64,000 nucleotides of DNA from Mucilaginibacter mali (GCF_013283875.1 NZ_CP054139.1:5394001-5458000); one strand, 5' to 3'. Shown: positions 7,947 through 17,294, numbered from the stretch's first letter. Made by a program: numbers and translations. The notes: generated by a model from the letters alone, not told the origin.

Positions 7947-9753
7947 AAAGAGGCCGTATCATAAATCAAATGATGCGGTCTTTATTTTTTTAGCCTAATA
8001 GCTGAATTTGGTATTGAGTTTCTATGGAATTTTTTGAGGGGGAGGGGGTAGCTTTCTTGGGCGAACCTGAGTGGTAAAACGACTCATTTAAGCCGCTTTT
8101 TTCCTTAGATTTTGTGCGATTGCAACTAAACCCCATTCTATTTCTACTTTTTCCTTGCCGCGGAGCATAAACCGTTTAAAGCCATGGTTCTGCTTAATAT
8201 TACCAAATACAGGTTCTACATCAAAGCAGCGTTTCTTTCGCCGTTGTATGCCTTCTTCACTGTTTAACAGCTCGTGCGCCTTTTGTTTCAGGCGGTTCAG
8301 GTTTTCATTGATTTCAATGATCCGATTCCCTTTTGATTTATGGCAAATACCGTTCAGCGGACAGTTAGCGCAGTTAACTGCCTGGTATCTTTTTACCGTT
8401 TGTTCAAACTCCGTGCTTGTTTTTCTTTTACTTGTTCCGATGAAATTCATTTGCTGGCCCATCGGGCAGATGTAACAATCTTTCTCCTGGTTGTAAAAAA
8501 GCTTATTTGCTGCAAAAGGGTGCTTGTTGTTGTGATTCTCATTTTGTTCCTTATCGAACATCCCATACTTTACAAAGGCGATTGTTCCTTTTTGTTCCAA
8601 CCGCGTGTAGTTCTCCTCGGAGCCATATCCGGCATCGGCTGTAAGCACTTGCGGTGCTTTGCCAAAGCTGACTTCATGCTGCGCTAAATGAGCACTTAAT
8701 GTATTGGTGTCTGTGGTGTTGGAGTGAATGGTGTAATTGACAATGAACTGGTTGGATGTGGATATCTGAACATTATACCCCGGTTTTAACTGGCCGTTTT
8801 TCATGTGGTCTTCCTTCATCCGCATGAATGTGGCATCCGTATCGGTCTTGGAATAGCTGTTGCGTTCACCCAGCAGAGCTTCCTGCTGCTCATAGCGGGC
8901 AATGGCCTGCGGGTAATGTTTGCTGATATACCGCAGCTTGCTTTTGACCTGTTTGGAAACATCCTCACGCGAGGAAAGCTTCTCATTGAGTTTATCTACT
9001 GCGGCATTGACCTTTTCACTGTCAATAACAGTAAAGTCAGGCGGATCAGGCAGCCTGTCTTCTTCTTTTGCTACGCTTTGGGCATAGTCCCATATCTCTG
9101 ACAGCTGCTTTTTCATCTTTTCCTTATTGGTCTGAATCGCTTTCTTCCAGACAAAGGTATACCGATTTGCATTCGCCTCTATCTTTGTCCCGTCCGTATT
9201 CACTTCTTCAATACTGAGCAGGCCTTCCTCTGCCAAAAGTTTCACCACATCTTCGAACACATCACGCAGCGCATGCTTCAAACGTACGCCCCGGAAACGG
9301 TTGATCGTATTATGATCAGGATAGTTCATCGAACTCAGCCACATCAGGTAAACGCTTTCCCGGCAGGCTGCTGCCAGCTTTCGGCTGGAGTAGGTGTTGG
9401 TTACATACCCATATACCAGCACCTTTAACAACATTTGCGGGTGATAGCTTGAACTCCCGCGGATATGATAAGCTTTCAGCAATGGTTCCAGATAGAGCCT
9501 GTCGATCACATCGTTAACTACACGCACCGGGTGCGATGCCGGAACTAATTCGTCAAGTGTCGGAGGAATAGCCATCAACTGCCGTTGCTGGTAGGGCTTG
9601 AATACAGGTCTTTTAGAGGACATACTACGCTACTTTCGATACATAAATATATGAAAATCAGATTATTATATCAACTAAATACCCCTCTTTATTCCAATAA
9701 ATTATGCACAAATAAAAAAGAGGCCATACCATGATTTATGATACAGCCTCTTT
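7947..9753 (-). mobile_element. IS1182-family insertion sequence
   Basis: About 1.8 kb, bounded by 22-base terminal inverted repeats at 7947-7968 and 9732-9753 that differ at one position (AAAGAGGC[C/T]GTATCATAAATCA). It holds a single intact transposase gene on the minus strand. Each end can also fold back internally (an AAGAGGC...GCCTCTT-like arm) and would act as a weak terminator. I could not identify a convincing target duplication in the flanks. The intact reading frame and nearly perfect ends suggest a recent or still active copy. Confidence 0.85.
8088..9623 (-). CDS. IS1182-family DDE transposase
   Basis: A 511-residue, full-length transposase. The N-terminal DUF772-type domain spans about 15-120 (FKPYQQRQLMAIPP, then HPVRVVNDVID and the YHPQMLLKVLVYGY segment). 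The DDE core follows, with the first Asp in EVNTDGTKIEAN, the second in the LTADAGYGSEEN segment, and a C-terminal Cys-rich region (CYICPMG and CANCPLNGICHKSKGN) before the last acidic segment VEPVFGNIKQNHGF. All blocks are present in one frame. It catalyses cut-and-paste movement of the element whose ends lie at 7947 and 9753. Confidence 0.93.
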   Translation of the reverse strand: MSSKRPVFKPYQQRQLMAIPPTLDELVPASHPVRVVNDVIDRLYLEPLLKAYHIRGSSSYHPQMLLKVLVYGYVTNTYSSRKLAAACRESVYLMWLSSMNYPDHNTINRFRGVRLKHALRDVFEDVVKLLAEEGLLSIEEVNTDGTKIEANANRYTFVWKKAIQTNKEKMKKQLSEIWDYAQSVAKEEDRLPDPPDFTVIDSEKVNAAVDKLNEKLSSREDVSKQVKSKLRYISKHYPQAIARYEQQEALLGERNSYSKTDTDATFMRMKEDHMKNGQLKPGYNVQISTSNQFIVNYTIHSNTTDTNTLSAHLAQHEVSFGKAPQVLTADAGYGSEENYTRLEQKGTIAFVKYGMFDKEQNENHNNKHPFAANKLFYNQEKDCYICPMGQQMNFIGTSKRKTSTEFEQTVKRYQAVNCANCPLNGICHKSKGNRIIEINENLNRLKQKAHELLNSEEGIQRRKKRCFDVEPVFGNIKQNHGFKRFMLRGKEKVEIEWGLVAIAQNLRKKAA

Positions 9754-9868
9754 TTGTTTCCAACCACACAAAACCCGCTAAATAATCTTACATAAGTCCT
9801 ACTTTTATTTTACGATGCATACCCGGTTTTTAACTAATTTTACACTAAACGTAAAACCAAAATCGAAC

Positions 9869-10387
9869 ATGAAAAAATTAACTCTTTTATTCGGATTACT
9901 GGCACTGGCCTGTACTACAGCCTTTGCACAGATCACTAAAGAACAAAACATTGCCGAGTGGACCCGCGCCAAGGCTTACACCAAAGCTTATCTGGATGCC
10001 ATGCCGGCAGATGGCTACACCTTTAAGGTTACGCCCGAGGTGCGCACATTCGCGCAGCAGATGCTGCACCTGGCCAGCGCGAATTACATGTTTACGGCAA
10101 GCGTTGCCGGCAAAACTCCGCCAGCCGAAGCCAATGCCGAAAAAAGCGTAGCGCCTACTAAGGAAGCTGTAACCAAAGCGGTTATGGATAGCTACGATTA
10201 CGCCATCAATATTATCCAAAGCATCCCTGCCGACCAGATGACCCAGGAAATAACGTTCTTTAACATGAAGATGACCAAAGGACTTGTACTGGCAAAAGCT
10301 TTTGAACACCAAACGCATCACCGCGGGCAAACTACGCCTTACCTGCGTATAAAAGGCATTACGCCGCCTAATGAAATGTTATTTTAA
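9869..10387 (+). CDS. Secreted DinB-like four-helix protein
   Basis: A 172-residue protein from the ATG at 9869, which gives a clean signal peptide (MKKLTLLFGLLALACTTAFA-Q); an in-frame ATG 18 codons upstream would bury it. The mature part is a DinB/DUF664-type four-helix bundle: FAQQMLHLASANYMF has the first His, and the C-terminal EHQTHHRGQTTPYLR has the His pair that usually completes the metal site. Members are usually cytoplasmic and include bacillithiol S-transferases and metal hydrolases; exported forms are frequent in Bacteroidota. Substrate unknown. It is just outside the right end of the IS element and is followed by a strong terminator. Confidence 0.88.
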   Translation: MKKLTLLFGLLALACTTAFAQITKEQNIAEWTRAKAYTKAYLDAMPADGYTFKVTPEVRTFAQQMLHLASANYMFTASVAGKTPPAEANAEKSVAPTKEAVTKAVMDSYDYAINIIQSIPADQMTQEITFFNMKMTKGLVLAKAFEHQTHHRGQTTPYLRIKGITPPNEMLF

Positions 10388-10403
10388 CAAATATTTGGAT
10401 ATC

Positions 10404-10439
10404 AAAAAGCCGCTCTCTTTTAAAGGGGAGCGGCTTTTT
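10404..10439. terminator. Bidirectional intrinsic terminator
   Basis: AAAAAGCCGCTC pairs exactly with GAGCGGCTTTTT around an 11-12 base loop. It separates the convergent DinB-like and phospholipase C genes and can serve both. Confidence 0.85.
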
Positions 10440-10452
10440 GCTTTTGTTGATA

Positions 10453-12600
10453 TCAGCCCAAGTGCGCGGCCATTGCCGGGTCGCTTACGGTAGGTTTGCC
10501 GGTTTCCACCCGGCCTGCAAATCGGTGCGAAAAGCCTTGCGCGGTGCTAACCGTTAGATCGTACCAGTTGGCGCTTTTCTTCAGATCGATATGGATGGTT
10601 TGTTTTTTACCGGGGGCGAGATGCACCGGGGCAAGCTTGGGATGGTTGTATGCGTTGGCCTTTATCTCGGCCGTTAATGCGGTTTTGGTATCATTAGTCA
10701 GGAGGATGGAAATGCCGCCGTTAACATGGTCGTATTGCGGTTGCACCCCCGGCTCGGCATGCCCGGTATTACCGGCAAACTTATGGAAGTAACCGTTGGG
10801 GCCGTAAACTTCCAAATCGTATGCGCCATTGTTGGCAACGGTATCCCATTCATCCTTTAGCGATTTGCCGCCCTCCACCGTATACCTGCGCGGGATCTTA
10901 TCCAGGTGCTTCATATCGTACACATGGTATACGGCGCCCTTTTTACCCTGGTTATCAAAAACCAACTGAACCTGGTCTTTATTGCGATGCAATGTGCAGT
11001 GCAGGTGATAAGGCAAGGCCTTTGATGGGCGACTGCCCTTCTCCTGGTAGAGTTTGGATGGCTGCGCCGGGGCTACGGCCTTGGGCAGTTTTTTAGATGC
11101 CGCGTCTTTTTGTTCATAGCCCGAGGTATCGGGCATTGACGGCATTTTGGGATCGTTGGGGTTAACAAAGTCGAAAGCCGAGGTAAGGTCGCTGCTTACA
11201 GCGCGGTGCCATGGCGAAATGGCCGGGATAGTTACCTTAAACCGCTTCTCGATAAATTGCCCAACGGATGTATGGTCGGCCACTTCCGAATGTACCCAGC
11301 CGCCCTTGCTCCAGGGCGACATGATATACATAGGCACCCGCGGCCCCATACCCCAGGGTCGCAATTTGCCCGAAATGGTATCCCGTCTGTCGGTGTATTT
11401 GCGCGGACTTGTGCTGCTGCCCAAATCGTCCTTATCATTGTCAAAATACATCCCGGCAACGTTTATGGTCGATTTCCCGGCCAGCGTACCATCATTGTTA
11501 TACGATGGAACGGCAGGGGCAGGCAGGTGATCAAAAAAGCCGTCGTTCTCATCAAAGGTGAGGAAGAAGACGGTCTTGCTCCACACCTCCGGATTGGCCG
11601 TAATAGCCGTCAGCACCTCGTGCGTAAAGTTTGATGCGCGGTATGGACTGGATGGCGCGCCCGGATGTTCCGAATTGCTTTGCGAGGGTAGCACCCAACT
11701 CACCTGCGGCAGCCGTTTGTTTTTTACATCGTTAGCCAGATCCTCCAGCGACCAATGCTTCATCCCGTTCTCATAAATCGGTGAACCGGGCTTGGCGGTA
11801 CGGAAGCTTTCAAAGGCCAGGCAGCCGTTCATGGCGCCGGTCCAGTTGTCGTTCGGGTCCTGATATATGCGCCAGCTGATGCCAGCCTTTTGCAACACGT
11901 CGGGGATGGTAGGCCATTTAAAGGCATTGCCTGCGTAGGTATAACCCGGTTCGGGAAAATGGCCCTTTATCCAGCAACGCAGGTTTACCGGTTCCGAATC
12001 GGCATCGGTGCAGTTGATGCCCGCCGCGCGCTTTTCAGGGTCGTGTACCGAACCCGACCAAAACACAACCCGGTTAGGGTCGGTACCGGTAGCTACCGAA
12101 CAATGGTAGGCATCGCAAATGGTAAAAGCTTCGGCCATGGCGTATTGAAAAGGGGCCTCCTCCCGTGTATAGTAAGCCATGGAATAAGGCGTTTTAAACA
12201 ACGGCCAAAACCCATACTTGCCCTGGTTCCAGGCGGCCTGCATATCGGGGAAGTTATGTGGTGTACCGTTAACAAAGGCAGCGTTGCTTACCTTGCCGTC
12301 TGCACGGTAGGGTGGGATGATGTTCTTACCGTCCGACTGGTGAAACGCACGCTCGCCACTCTCCAGCGGTATCGGGAAGCGGTCGCCGAAGCCGCGTACG
12401 CCCCGCATGGCGCCAAAGTAATGATCGAACGAGCGGTTCTCCTGCATCAGGATCACAATATGCTCCACATCATTTATAGATCGGGTAACGTTATGGGCAT
12501 CCACCGCCAGTGCCTTTTGTAACAGCGGTTCCCAAAAGGCAGCCACAAGGCCGGCCTTTGCCGAGAGTTTAATAAAATCCCTTCTTTTCAGATCAGACAT
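10453..12600 (-). CDS. Phosphocholine-specific phospholipase C, Tat-exported
   Basis: A 715-residue protein. A twin-arginine signal (KRRDFIKLSAKAGLVAAFWEP) at the N-terminus implies export in folded form. The phosphoesterase domain spans about 45-460, opening with VILMQENRSFDHYFG near residue 50 and continuing with FLTFDENDGFFDH. Two beta-rich C-terminal domains of the kind found in non-haemolytic phospholipase C occupy about 500-610 and 620-705. The family hydrolyses phosphatidylcholine or sphingomyelin to phosphocholine and a diacylglycerol or ceramide. Bacteroidota commonly carry it and it may serve phosphate or choline scavenging. No phosphate-regulation site was identified. It is a single-gene unit. 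Confidence 0.93.
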   Translation of the reverse strand: MSDLKRRDFIKLSAKAGLVAAFWEPLLQKALAVDAHNVTRSINDVEHIVILMQENRSFDHYFGAMRGVRGFGDRFPIPLESGERAFHQSDGKNIIPPYRADGKVSNAAFVNGTPHNFPDMQAAWNQGKYGFWPLFKTPYSMAYYTREEAPFQYAMAEAFTICDAYHCSVATGTDPNRVVFWSGSVHDPEKRAAGINCTDADSEPVNLRCWIKGHFPEPGYTYAGNAFKWPTIPDVLQKAGISWRIYQDPNDNWTGAMNGCLAFESFRTAKPGSPIYENGMKHWSLEDLANDVKNKRLPQVSWVLPSQSNSEHPGAPSSPYRASNFTHEVLTAITANPEVWSKTVFFLTFDENDGFFDHLPAPAVPSYNNDGTLAGKSTINVAGMYFDNDKDDLGSSTSPRKYTDRRDTISGKLRPWGMGPRVPMYIMSPWSKGGWVHSEVADHTSVGQFIEKRFKVTIPAISPWHRAVSSDLTSAFDFVNPNDPKMPSMPDTSGYEQKDAASKKLPKAVAPAQPSKLYQEKGSRPSKALPYHLHCTLHRNKDQVQLVFDNQGKKGAVYHVYDMKHLDKIPRRYTVEGGKSLKDEWDTVANNGAYDLEVYGPNGYFHKFAGNTGHAEPGVQPQYDHVNGGISILLTNDTKTALTAEIKANAYNHPKLAPVHLAPGKKQTIHIDLKKSANWYDLTVSTAQGFSHRFAGRVETGKPTVSDPAMAAHLG

Positions 12601-12769
12601 GCTTGATTAGATTTCGTAATACAATATTTAGCACATCTGCCCGGATAATCAAGTAAAAGTGATTAACAAATTGTTAAACCACATTTTCTTTACATGCAAT
12701 ATTGTTTGCGGGGGTTTTTAATAAGTGCATGATAAAAATTTCCCGAACTTGCATTTGAAAATATTTTAA

Positions 12770-13669
12770 ATGGACGAGATTCTGTTAACGAACCCCATCA
12801 ATCCAACCGAACTGCTGTGGTTCCTGTCCCGCGGGTTTGATGATCCTGTTTATCGCGTCGGCACCGATTGTGTATACCGTGCTTTTAAGGTTGATGATGA
12901 AAAACTACTGGTGAAGATCATCCCCAATACATCATCGGTAAAAATAGAATGGCTTTACGGCAACCGTACCGAAGAGACAGCCGCATTTGTTAAAAATTTC
13001 ATTAGCGAATGGTTCGACCTAAATACAGACGTCACCCCGTTTTATGACCTGTTGAAGGCTGACGACAAATTATCGTACATGGCCGATGATTTCACTAACC
13101 TGAAATTGGTAGGCATGCCCGATCTGTTTGAAGCGCTGGCCTGGGCAATTATGAGCCAGCAGATCAACCTTACCTTCGCATACAAGCTTAAGCGCCGGCT
13201 GATTGAAAAGTATGGCGATTTTATCGAGCATGAAGATACCAGGCATTATATATTCCCATCGCCCGCCGCAATTGCAAACGCTAACGATGAAGAATTAAGA
13301 GCAATGCAGCTATCGGGCAGTAAAATAAACTATCTTAAAAGTATTGCCGCCGCATTTGCTGGTAGGAAAATTGATAAGACGATATTAATGGCTTTGCCCG
13401 ATACCAGTACCCGCCGCGAACTGCTTACCGCACAAAAGGGAATAGGGATCTGGACAGCTAATTATGTGCTGATGAAATACCTGCGCGATCAATCGGCTAT
13501 ACCGTACGGCGATGCAGGTTTGCTTAACGCATTGTTAAAGCATGAGATTATAGCTGATAAAAAGGACCTGTCCGGCATGCCTGCCTTGTTCAAGAAATTT
13601 AAAGGATGGGAGGCCTACCTCGTATTTTATCTTTGGCGAAGCCTTGCACTAATGCCGGGGGTATCATAA
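12770..13669 (+). CDS. alkA: AlkA-type DNA-3-methyladenine glycosylase
   Basis: A 299-residue cytoplasmic base-excision repair enzyme that removes alkylated bases such as 3-methyladenine from DNA. An AlkA N-terminal domain covers about 1-110. The HhH-GPD domain follows: ALAWAIMSQQINLTFAYKL, a hairpin in KGIGIWTANYVLM, and the catalytic Asp in PYGDAGLLNALL near residue 246. Length matches AlkA (about 280-300). No ada-type transcription factor is adjacent, so an adaptive response link cannot be claimed. Downstream it has no good plus-strand terminator; the two hairpins at 13726-13820 favour the minus strand. Confidence 0.9.
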   Translation: MDEILLTNPINPTELLWFLSRGFDDPVYRVGTDCVYRAFKVDDEKLLVKIIPNTSSVKIEWLYGNRTEETAAFVKNFISEWFDLNTDVTPFYDLLKADDKLSYMADDFTNLKLVGMPDLFEALAWAIMSQQINLTFAYKLKRRLIEKYGDFIEHEDTRHYIFPSPAAIANANDEELRAMQLSGSKINYLKSIAAAFAGRKIDKTILMALPDTSTRRELLTAQKGIGIWTANYVLMKYLRDQSAIPYGDAGLLNALLKHEIIADKKDLSGMPALFKKFKGWEAYLVFYLWRSLALMPGVS

Positions 13670-14044
13670 AAACCATGGCAACGGCTTTTACTCAAGTCGG
13701 CAGCCCCAATTTTTGTCAAAAAAAAGAGAGCTCTTGCGAAGCTCCCTTTCCCCTAATTAATTTAAACTATTGATTAAACCCAAAACAAAGAACAAAAAAA
13801 CCTCAGCTTGGGCGTCTGAGAATTCAAAATAAAGTTTTTCACTGGTAGATGTATTCCTTTATTATCTTTTACCTTTCACAGATATGGTAGTGCCGTGTAA
13901 TTAATAACAAATGTAAAGCCATAAAATTCAGTAAACAACTACTTATACGTCAGAATTTGGAAATATGTTCCATATTTGGGGCAGGATATATAACGAGTAT
14001 TTAATTTTTTTAATTTTATACAATTCAATACTCATTAAAATAGA
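13670..14044. other. 375-base gap holding two minus-strand terminators
   Basis: No open frame of note. The gap contains two terminator-like hairpins whose U-runs lie on the minus strand (13718-13746 and 13794-13820) and a minus-strand promoter-like element; see the candidate small RNA. The last 150 bases before the HTH gene are very AT-rich and likely carry its promoter. Confidence 0.55.
13794..13901 (-). ncRNA. Candidate small RNA
   Basis: On the minus strand a TACATTTG box (13908-13915) is preceded at about 20 bases by TTG, giving a predicted start near 13901. About 80-100 bases later CTCAG-loop-CTGAG (13802-13820) is followed by seven T residues, an intrinsic terminator. A second terminator follows at 13718-13746: GGGAGCT/AGCTCTC pairs with one G-U wobble only on the minus-strand RNA. 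There is no start codon with a useful frame between. The product would be about 108 bases. No family was recognised. Confidence 0.35.
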
Positions 14045-14296
14045 TTGATATATATGTTACTCACTGATTTTGAATATCTTAATAATTCTGAAGATGCTTT
14101 TAAAAAGAAGGTATCGCTGCAAATAAAACGCTTGCGACGCCAAAATCAGGTTACCCAGGAGAAGTTTTACAGCGAAACCAACATCAATATCGCCCGCCTC
14201 GAGTCGGGTAAGATTGATGTGCGATTAGACACTTTACGTAAGGTTTGCTATTATTTTGATGTTTCGCTCTCGGGCTTTTTCCAGGGGATATATTAA
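14045..14296 (+). CDS. Small HTH (Xre/Cro-type) transcriptional regulator
   Basis: An 83-residue protein made almost wholly of one helix-turn-helix domain of the Cro/C1 type: LQIKRLRRQNQVTQEKFYSE, then INIARLESGKIDVRLDTLRKVC and YYFDVSLSGFF. There is no sensor or C-terminal domain. An ATG three codons in is an alternative start. Such free-standing regulators often control their own and neighbouring genes, but no partner gene (toxin, methylase) is adjacent. The surrounding DNA is noticeably more AT-rich than the window average, which may point to acquired DNA or simply a long regulatory region. Confidence 0.82.
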   Translation: MIYMLLTDFEYLNNSEDAFKKKVSLQIKRLRRQNQVTQEKFYSETNINIARLESGKIDVRLDTLRKVCYYFDVSLSGFFQGIY

Positions 14297-14501
14297 AATG
14301 TATTTAACCGGCTCCGGTGGGGCTGTATATATAAAAGTCCGTTTTTCTGTCATACTATACACTGTTGTATTTTTATACAGACAAAAATGTGCGAAAATGG
14401 TGAATTGAGCACATCGGTATATATTGTTACATGCGCGGCAAAGCAAGTACAGGCATTTTATTTAGGTTTGATCATTAACCGATCTCATTTTTATTATAGA
14501 T

Positions 14502-16544
14502 ATGAATTTCAATAAACATTATTTGGCCGGCCTTGCTATGGTATCGGCTGTAGCACTTTGTGCCTTTACCGGGCCAAAACCCAAAACCGACCCGGTTTAT
14601 GATAACCTGGATAAATCGGTAAAACCCGGCGACAACTTTTTCCTGTATGCCAATGGCGGCTGGATCAAGCGCAATCCTATCCCCAATGCTTATTCAAGCT
14701 GGGGCATTGGCAACGTGGTGGGCGAGGATATCCGCGAGCGCCTGCGCAATATTAACGAAGCCGCGCTGAAAGCCAATGCGCCCAAAGGCAGCACCACACA
14801 AAAAATCGGCGATTTCTACTTCAGCGGGCTGGATACCATAGGTATCGAGCGTGCGGGGCTGAACCCCATCAAAGCACAGCTGGACATGATAGACCGCGCG
14901 CAGGATGTAAAAGGCATTTTAGCCGCGACAGCCTATGTTGGCGCTTATGGCGTGCGCACCATGCTGGGCGCGCGTGTTGGGCAGGACGATAAGAACAGCG
15001 TAAAAATGTTGGTGCAGATGAGCCAGGGCGGCCTGGGCCTACCCAACCGCGATTATTATTTTAAAACCGATGCCCGCACCACTAAGATCCGTACGGATTA
15101 TACCACCAATCACTTGCCCACCATGTTGAAGCTATCGGGCTGGGACGAGGCGAAAGCCACTAAGGGTGCGGAAAGCATTTATAAAATAGAGAAGTTTTTG
15201 GCCGACAGTAACCGCAAGCTGGAGGATATGCGCGACCCGTATCGCAACTATAATAAAATGCCGCTGGCCAAATTGAACGCCCTTACCCCGGCCATCAACT
15301 GGAGCGAGCAATTCAGGCTGATGGAATATAAACCGGTGGATACCGTGATCGTCGGTCAACCGGAATACCTGCGCGCGGTTAACAAGGCGCTGACCACTTT
15401 TTCTGTTGATGACTGGAAGGCTTACCTGCGCTGGAAGGTGTTATCGGCCTATGCTCCGTACCTGAACAAGGCATTTGATGATGAAAGCTTCCGCTTTAGC
15501 GGCAAGGTGCTGGCTGGTCGTAAAGAGCAGTTGCCCCGCATTAAACGGGTGACCGATACCGAGAACCAACTGATGGGCGAACTGCTGGGCCAGTTGTTTG
15601 TGAAGGAATACTTCCCCCAAACATCAAAAGTACGTTATAACCAAATGGTAGAGGCCATGCGCCAATCATACCGCGAGCATATTGCCAAACTAGACTGGAT
15701 GAGCGCCGCCACCAAGCAAAAGGCGTTGACCAAACTGAACGCCATCCACCCGAAAGTTGGTTACCCGGACAAATGGAAGGATTACTCAACATTGGATATC
15801 GACCGTGTATCGTACGCAGGCAATGTAATGCGCGCCAGGCATTGGGCTTATCTTAACAATGTTAACAAACTGGGCAAACCGGTAGATCATAGCGAGTGGG
15901 GCATGACACCGCAAACCTATAACGCCAGTTATAGCCCAACCAATAACGAGATCACCCTGCCCGCCGCCCAGTTTATGATACCGGGTGTTAAGGATGCCGA
16001 TGTGGACGATGCCGTAGTTTATGGTTATGCCGCCGCATCAACGATTGGCCACGAAATTACCCACGGCTTTGACGATGAAGGCCGCCAGTATGATGCCAAA
16101 GGCAACCTGAAAAGCTGGTGGACCAAGCAGGATTCGGCAAAGTTTACCCAACGTGCTGAAATGCTGGTGCAACAGTTTAACGGTTATGTAGTGCTGGATA
16201 GCCTGCACATAAACGGTAAAGCCACCTTAGGCGAAAACATTGCCGACCTGGGCGGTATTGTTTTGGGTATCGACGCTTTTAAAAAGACCAAACAATATAA
16301 AGAAGGCAAAAAAATAAACGGCTTAACACCCATGCAGCGTTTCTTTTTAGGCTACGCGCTGGGCTGGCTGGGCCATACCCGCGATGAATCGTTGGCTAAC
16401 CAGATCCTGACGGATGTACACTCTCCCGGCTTCTTACGTGTGAACGGGCCGTTTACCGATGTACCGGAGTTTTATACGGCCTTCGGTATTAAGAAAGGTG
16501 ATAAAATGTGGCTGGACCCAAGCCAAAGGGTGAAAATTTGGTAG
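14502..16544 (+). CDS. M13 family (neprilysin-like) zinc endopeptidase
   Basis: A 680-residue metalloprotease. The N-terminus has a signal sequence (AGLAMVSAVALCAFTG) and then the peptidase M13 N-terminal helical domain (about 35-430). The C-terminal catalytic domain has TIGHEITHGFDDEGRQYD near residue 516, giving the two His ligands and the catalytic Glu, and GENIADLGG near 575 giving the third ligand, all intact. Family members (PepO, neprilysin) cleave oligopeptides on the amino side of hydrophobic residues. It is likely periplasmic or membrane-associated, and works alone here. A TAGGTTTG -10-type box at 14463-14470 lies 31 bases upstream, without a clear -33 box. Confidence 0.93.
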   Translation: MNFNKHYLAGLAMVSAVALCAFTGPKPKTDPVYDNLDKSVKPGDNFFLYANGGWIKRNPIPNAYSSWGIGNVVGEDIRERLRNINEAALKANAPKGSTTQKIGDFYFSGLDTIGIERAGLNPIKAQLDMIDRAQDVKGILAATAYVGAYGVRTMLGARVGQDDKNSVKMLVQMSQGGLGLPNRDYYFKTDARTTKIRTDYTTNHLPTMLKLSGWDEAKATKGAESIYKIEKFLADSNRKLEDMRDPYRNYNKMPLAKLNALTPAINWSEQFRLMEYKPVDTVIVGQPEYLRAVNKALTTFSVDDWKAYLRWKVLSAYAPYLNKAFDDESFRFSGKVLAGRKEQLPRIKRVTDTENQLMGELLGQLFVKEYFPQTSKVRYNQMVEAMRQSYREHIAKLDWMSAATKQKALTKLNAIHPKVGYPDKWKDYSTLDIDRVSYAGNVMRARHWAYLNNVNKLGKPVDHSEWGMTPQTYNASYSPTNNEITLPAAQFMIPGVKDADVDDAVVYGYAAASTIGHEITHGFDDEGRQYDAKGNLKSWWTKQDSAKFTQRAEMLVQQFNGYVVLDSLHINGKATLGENIADLGGIVLGIDAFKKTKQYKEGKKINGLTPMQRFFLGYALGWLGHTRDESLANQILTDVHSPGFLRVNGPFTDVPEFYTAFGIKKGDKMWLDPSQRVKIW

Positions 16545-16667
16545 TCTGAACCAGGATTAAACAGATTTTTAGGATGACAGGATTTTTCCTGTCATCCTTT
16601 TTTATTTTCGGCCATCTCGCATAAATCCTGTAATCTTGTATAACTGTTTAATCAAGGTTCAGACTAT
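16542..16667. repeat. Inverted repeat flanking the M13-pnuC gap
   Basis: Two imperfect inverted arms, TCTGAACC-A-GGATTAAACAG at 16544-16565 and CTGTTTAATCA-AGGTTCAGA at about 16646-16665, enclose an inner hairpin AGGATGACAGGA/TCCTGTCATCCT (16572-16599). The pattern matches a dispersed Bacteroidota intergenic repeat and may also terminate the M13 transcript. Confidence 0.6.
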
Positions 16668-17294
16668 ATGCAACACCTGATCCAATCATTGTCCACATGG
16701 TGGCACGAATTAAGCTGGCTGGAGGTCATCGCTGTCATCACAGGGTTGATCTGCGTTTATTTGGCGGCTATTAATAATATCTGGAACTGGCCTGTCGCCA
16801 TCATCAGCACTGTAATTACAGTTTATGTAATGGCCGGCAAGGCATTGTATGCCGATATGTTGCAGTACACCTATCTTACCATTATTAATATTTACGGCTG
16901 GTATGTGTGGAGCAAGCGCAAAAGCGGCGACGACAAGCGGCCTGTTGTGCTGATATCGCGCCAGCAAATACTGGTAACGTTACTATGCGTTGTTTTAATA
17001 ACCCCGGCACTGGGTTATACGCTGATCACCTTTGCAGCCAAGCTACATTACCAGCCCCCCGCTTTCCCCTATCTTGATAGTTTTTGTACCGTAGTAAGCC
17101 TGGCCGCGCAGGTACTGATGGCCCGTAAAGTTTTAGAGAACTGGCTGATATGGGTTTTTGTAGATATCATCTACGTAGTAATTTACAGCATTAAAGATCT
17201 ACAGGCTTATGCTTTTATGTTTGGGGTGTATATTGCGATAGCTGTTATTGGTTATTTCGATTGGCGGAAGGTATGGCGCGGACAATCTGTCTGA
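16668..17294 (+). CDS. pnuC: PnuC-type nicotinamide riboside transporter
   Basis: A 208-residue inner-membrane protein with about seven hydrophobic segments and the PnuC signature elements: LEVIAVITGLICVYLAAINN with IWNWPVAIISTV early on, a YGWYVWSKR segment in the middle, and WLIWVFVDIIYV in the second half. The Trp-rich, Asn-rich pocket is characteristic. PnuC proteins carry nicotinamide riboside (or related vitamins such as thiamine in PnuT) by facilitated diffusion; in the absence of an nadR or a thiamine kinase gene nearby the substrate is a best guess. It starts immediately after the inverted repeat at 16542-16667. Confidence 0.85.
   Translation: MQHLIQSLSTWWHELSWLEVIAVITGLICVYLAAINNIWNWPVAIISTVITVYVMAGKALYADMLQYTYLTIINIYGWYVWSKRKSGDDKRPVVLISRQQILVTLLCVVLITPALGYTLITFAAKLHYQPPAFPYLDSFCTVVSLAAQVLMARKVLENWLIWVFVDIIYVVIYSIKDLQAYAFMFGVYIAIAVIGYFDWRKVWRGQSV

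Noticed and set aside
7926..9760. A target-site duplication for the IS1182-type element
   Set aside because: The bases outside the 22-base ends do not match on the two sides over any useful length.
11890..12522. A 210-codon plus-strand frame opposite phospholipase C
   Set aside because: Antisense shadow; the minus-strand product has the complete family layout.
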